A stretch of DNA of 39,645 bases from Mediterraneibacter catenae (GCF_008691045.1 NZ_VMSO01000025.1:1-39645), one strand, 5' to 3'; positions 7,210-15,237 are shown, numbered from the stretch's first letter. The notes: a model not told the origin generated them from the sequence alone. Numbers and translations: made by a program.

Positions 7210-10200
7210 ATGAGCATATATGACCTCACAGCATATGAAGTGATCCAGGACAAAGAACTGTCTGACCTGAAATCTCAGGGGATCCTGTTAAAACATAAGA
7301 AAAGCGGGGCGAGAGTGCTCCTGATGGAGAATGACGACGAGAACAAAGTGTTTGCCATCGGCTTCCGCACGCCGCCGTCCGACAGCACCGGGGTGCCACA
7401 TATTATGGAGCACTCTGTTCTGTGCGGATCAAAGGAGTTCCCGGTGAAAGACCCGTTTGTAGAGCTTGTAAAAGGCTCCCTCAATACATTCTTAAATGCG
7501 ATGACTTATCCGGATAAAACTGTGTATCCGGTTGCAAGCTGCAATGACAAGGATTTCCAGAACCTGATGCACGTATATATGGATGCGGTATTTTATCCAA
7601 ATATTTATCAGAATGACAAGACATTCCGCCAGGAGGGCTGGAGCTATCATCTGGATGACCCGGACGGAGAGCTGACGCTGTCGGGCGTTGTATACAATGA
7701 GATGAAAGGAGCTTTCTCGTCACCCGAAGGCGTGCTCGACCGCGTGATCCTGAATTCGCTCTTCCCGGATACTTCTTATGCAAATGAGTCCGGTGGTGAT
7801 CCCGAGGTGATTCCGGAGCTTACCTATGAACAGTTCCTTGATTTCCACCGGAAATATTATCATCCGTCCAACAGTTATATCTATCTCTATGGCGATATGG
7901 ACATGGAAGAGAAGCTGAGATGGCTGGATGAGAATTATCTTTCGGATTTTGATCAGATCCAGGTGGATTCTGCAATCCGGTACCAGCAGCCGTTTACGGG
8001 AATGAAAGAGATTGTTCGGGAATATTCCATAGCAAGCGATGAAAATATTTCCGATAATACTTATCTTTCTTACAATAAGGTGATCGGTACATCTCTGGAC
8101 GAGAAACTGTATCTGGCATTCCAGATCCTGGACTATGCGCTCCTGAGTGCTCCGGGCGCGCCTCTCAAGAAAGCGCTCCTTGATGCGGGGATAGGTAAGG
8201 ATATTATGGGTTCCTATGACAACGGTGTATATCAGCCAATCTTCTCTGTTATCGCGAAGAATGCCAACATGGAGCAGAAAGAAGAATTTATCCATGTGAT
8301 CGAGGATACTTTGAAGAATATTGCAGAGAAAGGCATTGACCGGAAAGCGCTGCGTGCCGGTATCAACTATCACGAGTTCCGTTTCCGCGAGGCTGATTTC
8401 GGAAATTATCCGCGAGGGCTGATGTACGGGCTGCAGCTCTTTGACAGCTGGCTCTATGATGAGGAGAAACCGTTCATCCATATGGAGGCAATCCCTACAT
8501 TCGAGTTCCTGAAAAGCCAGGTGGAGACCGGATATTTTGAAGATCTGATCCGGACATATCTGCTGGATAACACTCACGGTTCGATCGTGATCATCCGTCC
8601 GGAGCAGGGACGTACCGCGCGAATGGACCGGGAGCTTGCTGAGAAGCTCCAGAGCTATAAAGACAGCCTGTCACCGGAAGAGGTGGAAAACCTTGTGAGC
8701 GCGACGAAAGAGCTGGAAGCATATCAGGAGGAAGAGTCAGCTCCTGAAGACTTGGAGAAGATTCCAGTGCTCCATAGAGAGGATATTTCCAGGGAGATCG
8801 CGCCGATCTACAATGATGAAAAAGAGATTGACGGTGTGAAAATGGTGCACCATAATGTGGAAACGAACGGTATCGGCTATGTGACACTGATGTTTGACCT
8901 GTCCGGTATCAAAGAAGAGAAACTGCCCTATGTGGGTATCCTTCAGAGCGTACTGGGAATTATTGATACAACGAACTATGAATACGGTGAACTCTTCAAT
9001 GAGATAAATGTTCACACCGGCGGTATCGGTACATCTTTGGAGCTTTATACTGACGTAACGAAAGTAAAAGAAAAAGATTTCCGCGCAACATTTGAGATCA
9101 AAGGAAAGGCGCTGTATCCGAAGATGGATGTGCTTCTTTCCATGATGCGCGAGATCCTCATGGAATCAAAGCTGGATGACGAGAAGCGGCTCAAAGAGAT
9201 CCTTGCCATGCTGAAATCCCGCCTGCAGATGTCGTTCCTCTCTTCAGGACACACGACGGCGGCGCTCCGCTCCCTGTCCTATACATCGCCGATCGCCAAA
9301 TTTAAAGATGATACGGACGGTATCGGATACTATGAGGTGGTCAAAGAGATTGAGGAAGATTTCGAGGGACATAAGGAAGAACTGATCCGCAGCCTGAAGG
9401 CTATCGCCGCGAAGATCTTCCGCGCAGATAATATGATGATAAGCTATACATCGGCGGAAGAAGGTCTTGAACCCATGAAGAATGCATTTGCCGCAGTGGG
9501 CAGCAGGTTGAATGACACAGCGGATGCGGGAGCGGACGCAGATGCAGCAGGAGCGGATGTGCAGAACGCAGATGCCGGAGCTGCAGATGAGGTATCCGGT
9601 CCGTGTATCCTTCACTGCAGGAAGCGCAATGAGGGCTTCAAGACTTCATCGAAAGTGCAGTATGTGGCACGGACAGGTAACTTCATCGACGCCGGCGCCG
9701 AATATACGGGAGCTCTTCAGATCCTTAAAGTCATCTTAAGCTACGATTATCTCTGGCAAAATATCCGTGTCAAGGGCGGAGCTTACGGATGCATGAGCAA
9801 TTTCAACAGAATCGGCGAAGGATATCTCATCTCTTATAGAGATCCGAACCTGAAAAAGACGATGGATGTGTATGAGGGAGTTGTGGAGTATCTGAAGAAC
9901 TTCAATGTAAGCGACCGCGACATGAATAAATTCATCATCGGTACGATCAGCAATATTGACCGCCCGATGAATCCGTCCGCAAAAGGCAGCCGTTCCATGA
10001 ACCTGTATATGAACCGTGTCACGGAAGAGATGATCCGTGAGGAGCGCGCGCAGATCCTCGATGCGGATCAGGCCGATATCCGGGCGCTCGCGAAAGTGCT
10101 TGAGGCGATGCTGAGCGAGCATTCCCTCTGTGTGATCGGAAGCGAGGAGAAGATCGAAGAGAATAAAGATATGTTCATGGAAGTAAGGACATTAAGCTGA
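7210..10200 (+). CDS. M16C family zinc metallopeptidase (presequence-protease/insulinase-like)
   Basis: A 996-residue member of the M16C (PreP-like) peptidases, which degrade unstructured peptides inside a clamshell of two homologous halves. The inverted zinc motif HIMEH is at residues 64-68, with the distal glutamate in GVVYNEMKGAFSSPE about 105 residues further on. The C-terminal half contains the family substrate-contact region (YDYLWQNIRVKGGAYGCMSNF). No signal peptide is visible, so a cytoplasmic location is likely. Length is normal for the family. About residues 770-800 form an Ala/Asp/Gly low-complexity stretch (bases 9520-9600) that looks like an inserted linker between the third and fourth domains. 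The start has GTAAGGAGACATAAGT before ATG. A REP-like palindrome follows the stop codon. Confidence 0.92.
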   Translation: MSIYDLTAYEVIQDKELSDLKSQGILLKHKKSGARVLLMENDDENKVFAIGFRTPPSDSTGVPHIMEHSVLCGSKEFPVKDPFVELVKGSLNTFLNAMTYPDKTVYPVASCNDKDFQNLMHVYMDAVFYPNIYQNDKTFRQEGWSYHLDDPDGELTLSGVVYNEMKGAFSSPEGVLDRVILNSLFPDTSYANESGGDPEVIPELTYEQFLDFHRKYYHPSNSYIYLYGDMDMEEKLRWLDENYLSDFDQIQVDSAIRYQQPFTGMKEIVREYSIASDENISDNTYLSYNKVIGTSLDEKLYLAFQILDYALLSAPGAPLKKALLDAGIGKDIMGSYDNGVYQPIFSVIAKNANMEQKEEFIHVIEDTLKNIAEKGIDRKALRAGINYHEFRFREADFGNYPRGLMYGLQLFDSWLYDEEKPFIHMEAIPTFEFLKSQVETGYFEDLIRTYLLDNTHGSIVIIRPEQGRTARMDRELAEKLQSYKDSLSPEEVENLVSATKELEAYQEEESAPEDLEKIPVLHREDISREIAPIYNDEKEIDGVKMVHHNVETNGIGYVTLMFDLSGIKEEKLPYVGILQSVLGIIDTTNYEYGELFNEINVHTGGIGTSLELYTDVTKVKEKDFRATFEIKGKALYPKMDVLLSMMREILMESKLDDEKRLKEILAMLKSRLQMSFLSSGHTTAALRSLSYTSPIAKFKDDTDGIGYYEVVKEIEEDFEGHKEELIRSLKAIAAKIFRADNMMISYTSAEEGLEPMKNAFAAVGSRLNDTADAGADADAAGADVQNADAGAADEVSGPCILHCRKRNEGFKTSSKVQYVARTGNFIDAGAEYTGALQILKVILSYDYLWQNIRVKGGAYGCMSNFNRIGEGYLISYRDPNLKKTMDVYEGVVEYLKNFNVSDRDMNKFIIGTISNIDRPMNPSAKGSRSMNLYMNRVTEEMIREERAQILDADQADIRALAKVLEAMLSEHSLCVIGSEEKIEENKDMFMEVRTLS

Positions 10201-10220
10201 AATGTGAAAAAAGTGTGAAC

Positions 10221-10255
10221 GGGGACGTAGTAAAACCCGATTTTACTACGTCCCC
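10221..10255. repeat. REP-like palindrome, copy 1 (before era)
   Basis: GGGGACGTAGTAAAA, 5-nt loop CCCGA, then the exact reverse complement: a perfect 15-bp hairpin. The same arms recur at 16685-16721 and 17607-17641. The 3' arm ends 17 bases before the era start codon, directly ahead of its ribosome site. Confidence 0.9.
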
Positions 10256-10272
10256 AATGAAGAGGAGAATGT

Positions 10273-11169
10273 ATGAAAGATAACTTTAAATCCGGTTTTG
10301 TCACCCTGATCGGCAGACCGAATGTAGGAAAGTCTACCCTGATGAATCACCTGATCGGACAGAAGATCGCAATCACGTCAAACAAACCGCAGACAACGCG
10401 AAACCGCATCCAGACCGTCCTGACAACGGAAGACGGGCAGATTGTATTTGTAGATACGCCGGGTATCCATAAGGCAAAGAATAAGCTGGGTGAATATATG
10501 GTAAATATAGCTGAACGTTCATTAAATGAAGTGGATGTCGTGCTCTGGCTGGTGGAGCCTTCCACATTTATCGGTGCGGGAGAGCGGCACATCATCGATC
10601 AGTTAAAAAGAGTGAAAACTCCTGTCATCCTCGTGATCAACAAGATCGACATGGTGAAGAAGGAAGATCTGCTTCCGGCCATCGATACATACCGGAAGGA
10701 ATATGATTTCGCGGATATCGTGCCGGTGTCGGCAAGAAGCGGTGACAATACGGATGAACTTGTGAAAGTGATACTGAAATATCTTCCGTACGGCCCGCAG
10801 TTCTACGATGAGGATACAGTGACAGACCAGCCGGAGCGCCAGATTGTGGCGGAGCTGATCCGTGAGAAAGCGCTTCACTGTCTGAACGAAGAGATTCCTC
10901 ATGGTATTGCGGTTGCAATCGACCGTATGAAGATGGAGCGGAAAGTGATGCACATTGATGCGACGATCATCTGCGAGAGGGATTCCCATAAGGGGATTAT
11001 CATCGGAAAGCAGGGCGGCATGCTCAAGAAGATCGGAAGCACGGCACGTTATGAGATAGAGCGGATGCTGGACTGCAAGGTGAACCTGAAGCTCTGGGTG
11101 AAGGTACAGAAGAACTGGAGAGACAGCGATTACCTGATGAAGAACTTTGGGTATCGAGAAGATGAGTAG
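10273..11169 (+). CDS. era: GTPase Era
   Basis: A ribosome-associated GTPase needed for 16S rRNA maturation and 30S assembly. The 298-residue length is standard. The G domain shows G1 GRPNVGKST (14-22), G2 KPQTTRNRI, G3 DTPGIHK and G4 NKID; the C-terminal KH RNA-binding domain contains GIIIGKQGGMLKKIG. AGAGGAG precedes the ATG. The gene follows a REP-like palindrome and is followed by a hairpin at 11192. In related genomes era is normally close to yqzL and recO; here about 3 kb of accessory genes separate them. Confidence 0.97.
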   Translation: MKDNFKSGFVTLIGRPNVGKSTLMNHLIGQKIAITSNKPQTTRNRIQTVLTTEDGQIVFVDTPGIHKAKNKLGEYMVNIAERSLNEVDVVLWLVEPSTFIGAGERHIIDQLKRVKTPVILVINKIDMVKKEDLLPAIDTYRKEYDFADIVPVSARSGDNTDELVKVILKYLPYGPQFYDEDTVTDQPERQIVAELIREKALHCLNEEIPHGIAVAIDRMKMERKVMHIDATIICERDSHKGIIIGKQGGMLKKIGSTARYEIERMLDCKVNLKLWVKVQKNWRDSDYLMKNFGYREDE

Positions 11170-11191
11170 ATAATAAAATCGGAATAGTGAT

Positions 11192-11228
11192 CAGGCAGGA
11201 ATGATGTGTTAAAAGCCATTCCTGCCTG
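11192..11228 (+). terminator. Hairpin downstream of era
   Basis: A 12-bp perfect stem (11192-11203 with 11217-11228), 13-nt loop, no good T-run. Terminator-like. Confidence 0.45.
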
Positions 11229-11257
11229 CCTGCGTTTGGGCAAGCTGTTCTTATGTC

Positions 11258-11286
11258 TTGCTATTCCCGCGAAATTGTGCTATATT
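11258..11286 (+). promoter_or_regulatory. Candidate promoter for the DUF134-NifX gene
   Basis: TTGCTA (11258-11263), 17-nt spacer, TATATT (11281-11286), 39 bases before the start codon. Confidence 0.45.
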
Positions 11287-11325
11287 ATTTTCGACATATG
11301 ACGGAAATGAAAGAGAGGTATCTGT

Positions 11326-12120
11326 ATGGCAAGACCGAGAAGATGCAGGAGAGTCTGCGCCGAGCCTGATTACGGCAGCTTCAGACCAGACGGAATTCCT
11401 GGCGGTGTGAGTATAACGCTGACGGTCGATGAGTATGAAGTGATCCGGCTGATCGACCTGGAGAAGCTGACTCACGAACAATGTGCAAAACGGATGGATA
11501 TTTCCAGAACTACGGTGACGGAGATTTACGAAAGCGCCAGGGAGAAGATTGCGGACAGCATTGTAAACGGGAAAGTTCTGTTGATCTCGGGCGGAGACTA
11601 CCGGCTGTGTGATGGCTCGGCGATCCATTTCTGTCAGAAAAGATGCGGCAGACCGGAGGGCCTGAACACGCAGCTCATATCGGCGAAAGGAGAAAATGTA
11701 ATGAGGATAGCAGTAACATTTGAAAACGGAAATGTATTTCAGCATTTCGGACACACAGAGCAGTTCAAAATCTATGATGTGGAAAACGGACAGATCACAA
11801 AAGAACAGGTAGCAGATACTAACGGAAGCGGACACGGGGCACTGGCTGGATTCCTGACAGAACTGGGTGTTGATACACTGATCTGCGGCGGGATCGGCAT
11901 GGGCGCGAAGAATGCGCTTGCAGACGCAGGAATTAATTTATACGGCGGTGTCACAGGCGATGCCGACGAGGCTGTAAAAGCTCTTATAGAAGGAAATCTT
12001 GCATATAATCCGGATATCCAGTGTAGCCATCATGGAGAAGGACATCATGGGGAAGGGCATCACGGAGGACATTGCGGGGAAGATAAACACGGATGTCATG
12101 GAAACGGCGGCTGCCATTGA
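11326..12120 (+). CDS. DUF134 HTH protein fused to a NifX/dinitrogenase cofactor-type domain, His/Cys-rich tail
   Basis: A 264-residue fusion. Residues 1-110 are a DUF134/UPF0251 domain (MARPRRCRRVCAEPDYGSF; a sigma-r4-like HTH in LTHEQCAKRMDISRTTVTEIY), probably DNA-binding. Residues 126-225 are a dinitrogenase iron-molybdenum cofactor (NifX/NifB-C) domain (MRIAVTFENGNVFQHFGHTEQF, DTLICGGIGMGAKNAL). The last 30 residues are a repeat-like metal-binding tail rich in His, Gly and Cys (GEGHHGEGHHGGHCGEDKHG). A second start is plausible: AAAGGAG lies eight bases before the in-frame ATG at 11701 and could give a stand-alone 139-residue NifX-type protein. No nitrogenase genes are near, so a role in iron-sulphur or metal homeostasis is more likely than nitrogen fixation. 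It is flanked by its own promoter and terminator candidates. Confidence 0.85.
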   Translation: MARPRRCRRVCAEPDYGSFRPDGIPGGVSITLTVDEYEVIRLIDLEKLTHEQCAKRMDISRTTVTEIYESAREKIADSIVNGKVLLISGGDYRLCDGSAIHFCQKRCGRPEGLNTQLISAKGENVMRIAVTFENGNVFQHFGHTEQFKIYDVENGQITKEQVADTNGSGHGALAGFLTELGVDTLICGGIGMGAKNALADAGINLYGGVTGDADEAVKALIEGNLAYNPDIQCSHHGEGHHGEGHHGGHCGEDKHGCHGNGGCH

Positions 12121-12170
12121 GCAGCAGAGAGATACGCTTTCCAGTAAAATAGCATAATTTGCGTAAAAAT

Positions 12171-12207
12171 GACTTCTTTACATTTTAAAGGTAAAGAGGT
12201 CTTTTTT
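12171..12207 (+). terminator. Rho-independent terminator after the DUF134-NifX gene
   Basis: GACTTCTTTAC (12171-12181) pairs with GTAAAGAGGTC (12191-12201) with one wobble, followed by six T. Confidence 0.8.
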
Positions 12208-12241
12208 GCTGCTTTCCAATAAATATATCAGTATCCGTGGA

Positions 12242-12301
12242 TTGACATATATTCTACCTTGTATTACAATATAGTCAAAGCTATGTTGCATTACAAAGTA
12301 G
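12242..12301 (+). promoter_or_regulatory. padR operon promoter with two 21-bp operator dyads
   Basis: TTGACA (12242-12247), 17-nt spacer, TACAAT (12265-12270). Two 21-nt quasi-palindromes of the form CTA-nn-TTGYA-T-TACAA-nn-TAG lie at 12254-12274 (over the -10 box) and 12281-12301 (around +10 to +30), 27 bases apart centre to centre. They agree at 16 of 21 positions. The form fits PadR-family operators, and the position suggests that the downstream PadR represses its own operon. Confidence 0.7.
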
Positions 12302-12334
12302 TATGCGGTCAGTTAAAGTTAGGCAGGTGAAATT

Positions 12335-12670
12335 ATGATCCCGTCACAGATGTTGAAAGGGACGTTGGAAGGCTGTATTCTGGCGATTATCAGCAAAAAC
12401 GAAACATATGGATATGAAATATCCCGGCAGCTGGAGGAGTACGGGTTTGGCAGTGTAGCTGAGGGGACGATATATCCTCTTCTCCTGAGACTGGAGAAAA
12501 ATGAACTGGTGACAGCCGTATACCGTCAGTCGGAACTGGGACCCAAGAGAAAGTATTATTCACTGACAGATAAAGGAATAACAGAGCTGAGACAGTTCGC
12601 AGAAAATTACAGAGAGCTGTCTGCAGCAGTAGAGCGACTTTTTCATGATGTGGAGGGGGATATGAGATGA
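12335..12670 (+). CDS. PadR family transcriptional regulator
   Basis: A 111-residue winged-helix regulator of the short PadR type. Seen are the family start (IPSQMLKGTLEGCILAIISKN), the recognition region (YGYEISRQLEEYGFGSVAEGTIYPLLLRLEKN) and the wing GPKRKYYSLTDKGITEL. The C-terminal helix probably dimerises. Its stop overlaps the start of the next gene by four bases (ATGA), so it is translationally coupled to the membrane protein gene behind it. Self-repression through the two dyads in its promoter is inferred. PadR proteins often respond to membrane stress or small ligands and control neighbouring membrane proteins; the inducer is not evident here. Confidence 0.9.
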   Translation: MIPSQMLKGTLEGCILAIISKNETYGYEISRQLEEYGFGSVAEGTIYPLLLRLEKNELVTAVYRQSELGPKRKYYSLTDKGITELRQFAENYRELSAAVERLFHDVEGDMR

Positions 12671-13320
12671 GCAGAAGAGTCAAAGAGATGTTAAAGGAGA
12701 ACAATGAACTACAGGAACAGCTTTCTGATGACGGAAAGAAAGTTCTGACTGATATCGTAGTCTACCTGCGAGGGGTTCCGGTTTCGATGTATGAACAGGA
12801 ACGGGTCAGGAGAGACATTACGCAGATGCTCATAGACGGGGAAAAGAGGGGGAGTTCTGCCAGAGAAGTGATCGGAGAAGATTACCGCGAATTCTGTGAC
12901 AATATTGTGGGGGAAATACCACATATGACTTGGAAAGAAAAAATGTTTGTATCTGTCAGGGATACGCTGCCTGCCGTGGCCGTGCTGCTTGTGATCTGGT
13001 GTTTCGGCCGGCTGCTGGAAGTTTTGACCGGTGTACTGTCGACGTTTAACTGTCCGGTTACATTGGGCAATGTGCTGGGCGGAATTTTACTTCTGGCAGG
13101 ATCGGAAGGGCTTATCACACTTCTGACGAGATATTCATTTGAGAGCAGCAGAACCTTTAATGTGAAATGGGGAGCGGTACTGGCAGTTGTTTTTATTGCG
13201 GCAGTCTGCGTAAATTATCTGATCACATACAAATTGTTCAGTATTCATATCGGACTGGGAGTGGTTTTGGCACTGGCGGTGTACGGCGCATACCGGCTTA
13301 TAGACGACCGCATCGACTGA
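12667..13320 (+). CDS. PadR-associated membrane protein, paralogue 1 (DUF1048-like N-terminus)
   Basis: A 217-residue protein with an N-terminal soluble alpha-helical region of about 95 residues and four hydrophobic segments from about residue 98 onward. The soluble part contains DGKKVLTDIVVYLRG, QERVRRDITQMLIDGEKRG and VIGEDYREFCDNIVGEIP. This cytoplasmic module resembles the DUF1048-type proteins that commonly follow padR genes in Firmicutes; that assignment is tentative. It overlaps padR by four bases and is followed 44 bases later by a clear paralogue. It has no enzyme motifs. A role as a membrane sensor or effector under PadR control is a guess from context. Confidence 0.7.
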   Translation: MSRRVKEMLKENNELQEQLSDDGKKVLTDIVVYLRGVPVSMYEQERVRRDITQMLIDGEKRGSSAREVIGEDYREFCDNIVGEIPHMTWKEKMFVSVRDTLPAVAVLLVIWCFGRLLEVLTGVLSTFNCPVTLGNVLGGILLLAGSEGLITLLTRYSFESSRTFNVKWGAVLAVVFIAAVCVNYLITYKLFSIHIGLGVVLALAVYGAYRLIDDRID

Positions 13321-13364
13321 ATGCAGGGCGATGCGGTGCATATGGTATGAAGGAGGAGAAGAAT

Positions 13365-14030
13365 ATGAGTAAGAGGACGAGGATGCTCAGGAATGAAAGT
13401 GAGCAGATGTCAGAAAAGATTTCAAAGGACGGCAGAAAGGTGCTGGAAGATATGACCCTGTATATCAGAGGCGTTGATATCAGCGCATATGATCAGGAGA
13501 GAGTCCGCAGGGATATCACCCAGATGATACTGGATGGAGAACAGCGCGGCGATCCGGCGTCTTCTGTGATCGGAGAAGATTACAAGGTTTTTTGCGACAG
13601 TGTGCTGGAAGAGATACCGAGGCTTACTGCAGGTCAGAAGGTTATGATGACCATTCGTGACATGTGTGGAGCAATGGCCGTTCTTTCCCTGCTATGGGGA
13701 GGTTTATATCTTGCTTTGTCTGCTGGGTATGGAGATCTGAATTCGGTCGAACCGTCTTACACGACTGTTACTTCCGGAAGATTGCTGCAGTTAGTGATCA
13801 TCGCGGCAGCAGGGACATGGTTTGCCCGTATTTATTATCCCAACCCATATAAAAGCAGAGCTAAGCTCTGGCTGCAATACACCGTGCCGGCAATCATTGT
13901 TGTATTCATATCATCGCGTGTGGCAGTCATACTGAAGCAGCCTCTGTTTACCATACATGCCGTACTGCTCGTTCCAATCGCCGTTATACTGCTAATAATT
14001 TATAAGATCATTGATTCCCGTGTGGCCTGA
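13365..14030 (+). CDS. PadR-associated membrane protein, paralogue 2
   Basis: A 221-residue protein of the same build as its upstream neighbour: a soluble N-terminal module (DGRKVLEDMTLYIRGVDISA, QERVRRDITQMILDGEQRG, VIGEDYKVFCDSVLEEIP) and four C-terminal hydrophobic segments. The N-terminal modules share long near-identical blocks while the membrane parts diverge, so the pair arose by tandem duplication and the cytoplasmic part is under stronger constraint. The start is the ATG at 13365, preceded by AAGGAGGAG; the frame is open upstream to 13167 but there overlaps the previous gene. It is the last gene of the padR operon and is followed by about 300 bases of uncertain DNA. Confidence 0.75.
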   Translation: MSKRTRMLRNESEQMSEKISKDGRKVLEDMTLYIRGVDISAYDQERVRRDITQMILDGEQRGDPASSVIGEDYKVFCDSVLEEIPRLTAGQKVMMTIRDMCGAMAVLSLLWGGLYLALSAGYGDLNSVEPSYTTVTSGRLLQLVIIAAAGTWFARIYYPNPYKSRAKLWLQYTVPAIIVVFISSRVAVILKQPLFTIHAVLLVPIAVILLIIYKIIDSRVA

Positions 14031-14330
14031 ATGCAGCAGCACTTCAGGCTGTGCATTCGCAAAGCTGATTTTGTGTGCCTGTATACTGAAATCATATTTG
14101 CTATCTGAGAGAGAATTCACTATAATATCAAAAGAAACTGTCAAGGCTTCGCCCTGCAAAAAGTCCTGGTATTTTTTGCGGGGTATAGTGCTTTTAAGAA
14201 TCGGAGAACCTAATTGTATAATCTCTTCCGGTAAAGAAAATGAGCGTAAGTTTACGGGAAACGTTATGGCAGATGCTATCAGATTCCTGGAACAGACCGG
14301 CGGAGAAGACACGGAAGAAGAGGTGGACCG
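14031..14330. other. Interval without a convincing gene; possible gene remnants on both strands
   Basis: On the plus strand a frame runs from inside the previous gene to 14334 and ends ATGA-overlapped with the yqzL-like start; only its last 20-30 residues (MADAIRFLEQTGGEDTEEE) look protein-like and no ribosome site fits a start. On the minus strand a frame through 14220-14031 reads with alternating hydrophobic character (SFDIIVNSLSDSKYDFSIQA), faintly like the end of a DUF4352/DUF5067-type lipoprotein. Both may be remains left when accessory genes entered the era-recO interval. Low confidence. Confidence 0.3.
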
Positions 14331-14510
14331 ATGAAAGAGATATACTGGGACCAGTTTATGGCAAGCGGCAGGATCGACGATTATCTTAAATTTAAGATGT
14401 ATGAGGAAAACAGCAGCGCTATTACGGAGCAAAGCTGCAGAAAGGAACAGCGTGAATCAGATCGTACTTACGGGGATGGTTCTTTCGACCATGCCTATCG
14501 GGGAATATGA
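14331..14510 (+). CDS. yqzL: YqzL-like small protein
   Basis: A 59-codon frame beginning MKEIYWDQFMASGRIDDYLK, which matches the pattern of YqzL (about 47 residues in Bacillus subtilis: aromatic residues, a G-x-I-D-x-Y-L core, then an acidic helix). YqzL is encoded between era and recO in many Firmicutes, so position supports the call. Only the first 25 residues are conserved; the rest is arbitrary-looking and overlaps recO by 59 bases in another frame. The ATG overlaps the stop of a preceding frame (ATGA). Function unknown. Confidence 0.6.
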   Translation: MKEIYWDQFMASGRIDDYLKFKMYEENSSAITEQSCRKEQRESDRTYGDGSFDHAYRGI

Positions 14511-15192
14511 CCGGCGTGTGGTCATACTGACAAAAGAACAGGGAAAGATCTCCGCTTTCGCCCGGGGGGCAAGGCGGCCGAACAGCCCGCTTGTAGGCTC
14601 GGTCAATCCGTTTTCATTCGGAGAGTTTACGCTGTACGCGGGGAGGACATCATATACGATACAGTCGGCAAGTATTTCAAATTATTTTGCGGAGCTTCGG
14701 GAAGATATGGTGGGAGCTTACTACGGATTTTATTTTCTGGAGTTTGCCGATTATTATACAAAGGAATCCAATGATGAGCGGGAAATGTTAAAACTTCTGT
14801 ACCAGACAATGCGTGCGCTTATCAATCCGCATATTCCCGACCGGCTGATTCGTTATATATTTGAATTAAAAGCTCTGACCATCAACGGTCAGGGACCGCA
14901 GGTGTTTCAGTGTGTGAACTGTGGTGATAAAGATCGTCCGGCCGTGTTCAGCCCAGCAAAGGGCGGACTTGTCTGCAGTGAATGCGGTGGAAATGTTATT
15001 GACGGAATGATACTGGATAATTCAACTTTATATAGCATGCAATATATAGAATCCAGTACGATCGAGAAGCTTTACACATTCAATGTTACGGACAAAGTGC
15101 TGAATGAACTGGGAAAAGTGATGGAACGGCTCATGGAAGTATATGTGGATAAGCATTTTAAGTCGCTGGAGATACTGGAGACACTTACATAA
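14452..15192 (+). CDS. recO: DNA repair protein RecO
   Basis: The mediator that helps RecR load RecA onto SSB-coated single strands in the RecFOR pathway. The protein is 246 residues from the GTG at 14452. It has an N-terminal OB fold (VLTGMVLSTMPIGEYDRRVVILTKEQGKISAFARGARRP) and a helical C-terminal domain with a zinc-binding CVNCG...CSECG pair. The open frame extends to an ATG at 14401, but the extra 17 residues are not RecO-like and lie inside the yqzL-like frame. AAGGA sits five bases before the GTG, so I prefer the GTG. It is followed by glyS with its own promoter. Confidence 0.95.
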   Translation: MNQIVLTGMVLSTMPIGEYDRRVVILTKEQGKISAFARGARRPNSPLVGSVNPFSFGEFTLYAGRTSYTIQSASISNYFAELREDMVGAYYGFYFLEFADYYTKESNDEREMLKLLYQTMRALINPHIPDRLIRYIFELKALTINGQGPQVFQCVNCGDKDRPAVFSPAKGGLVCSECGGNVIDGMILDNSTLYSMQYIESSTIEKLYTFNVTDKVLNELGKVMERLMEVYVDKHFKSLEILETLT

Positions 15193-15208
15193 CATTACAT
15201 CCAATCCC

Positions 15209-15237
15209 TTGAAAAATACGGATACAGCCGTTATAAT
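15209..15237 (+). promoter_or_regulatory. glyS promoter
   Basis: TTGAAA (15209-15214), 17-nt spacer, consensus TATAAT (15232-15237). The leader to the ATG at 15277 is only about 30 nt, too short for a T-box. Confidence 0.75.

Noticed and set aside
7720..8577. 285-codon open frame opposite the M16C peptidase
   Set aside because: It lies wholly antisense to a well-conserved gene, lacks recognisable motifs and has no ribosome site; a shadow frame.
10221..10255. REP-like palindrome as an ordinary rho-independent terminator
   Set aside because: No T-run follows, and the same arms recur exactly next to a RAYT gene. A repeat element is the better explanation, though it may still affect transcription.
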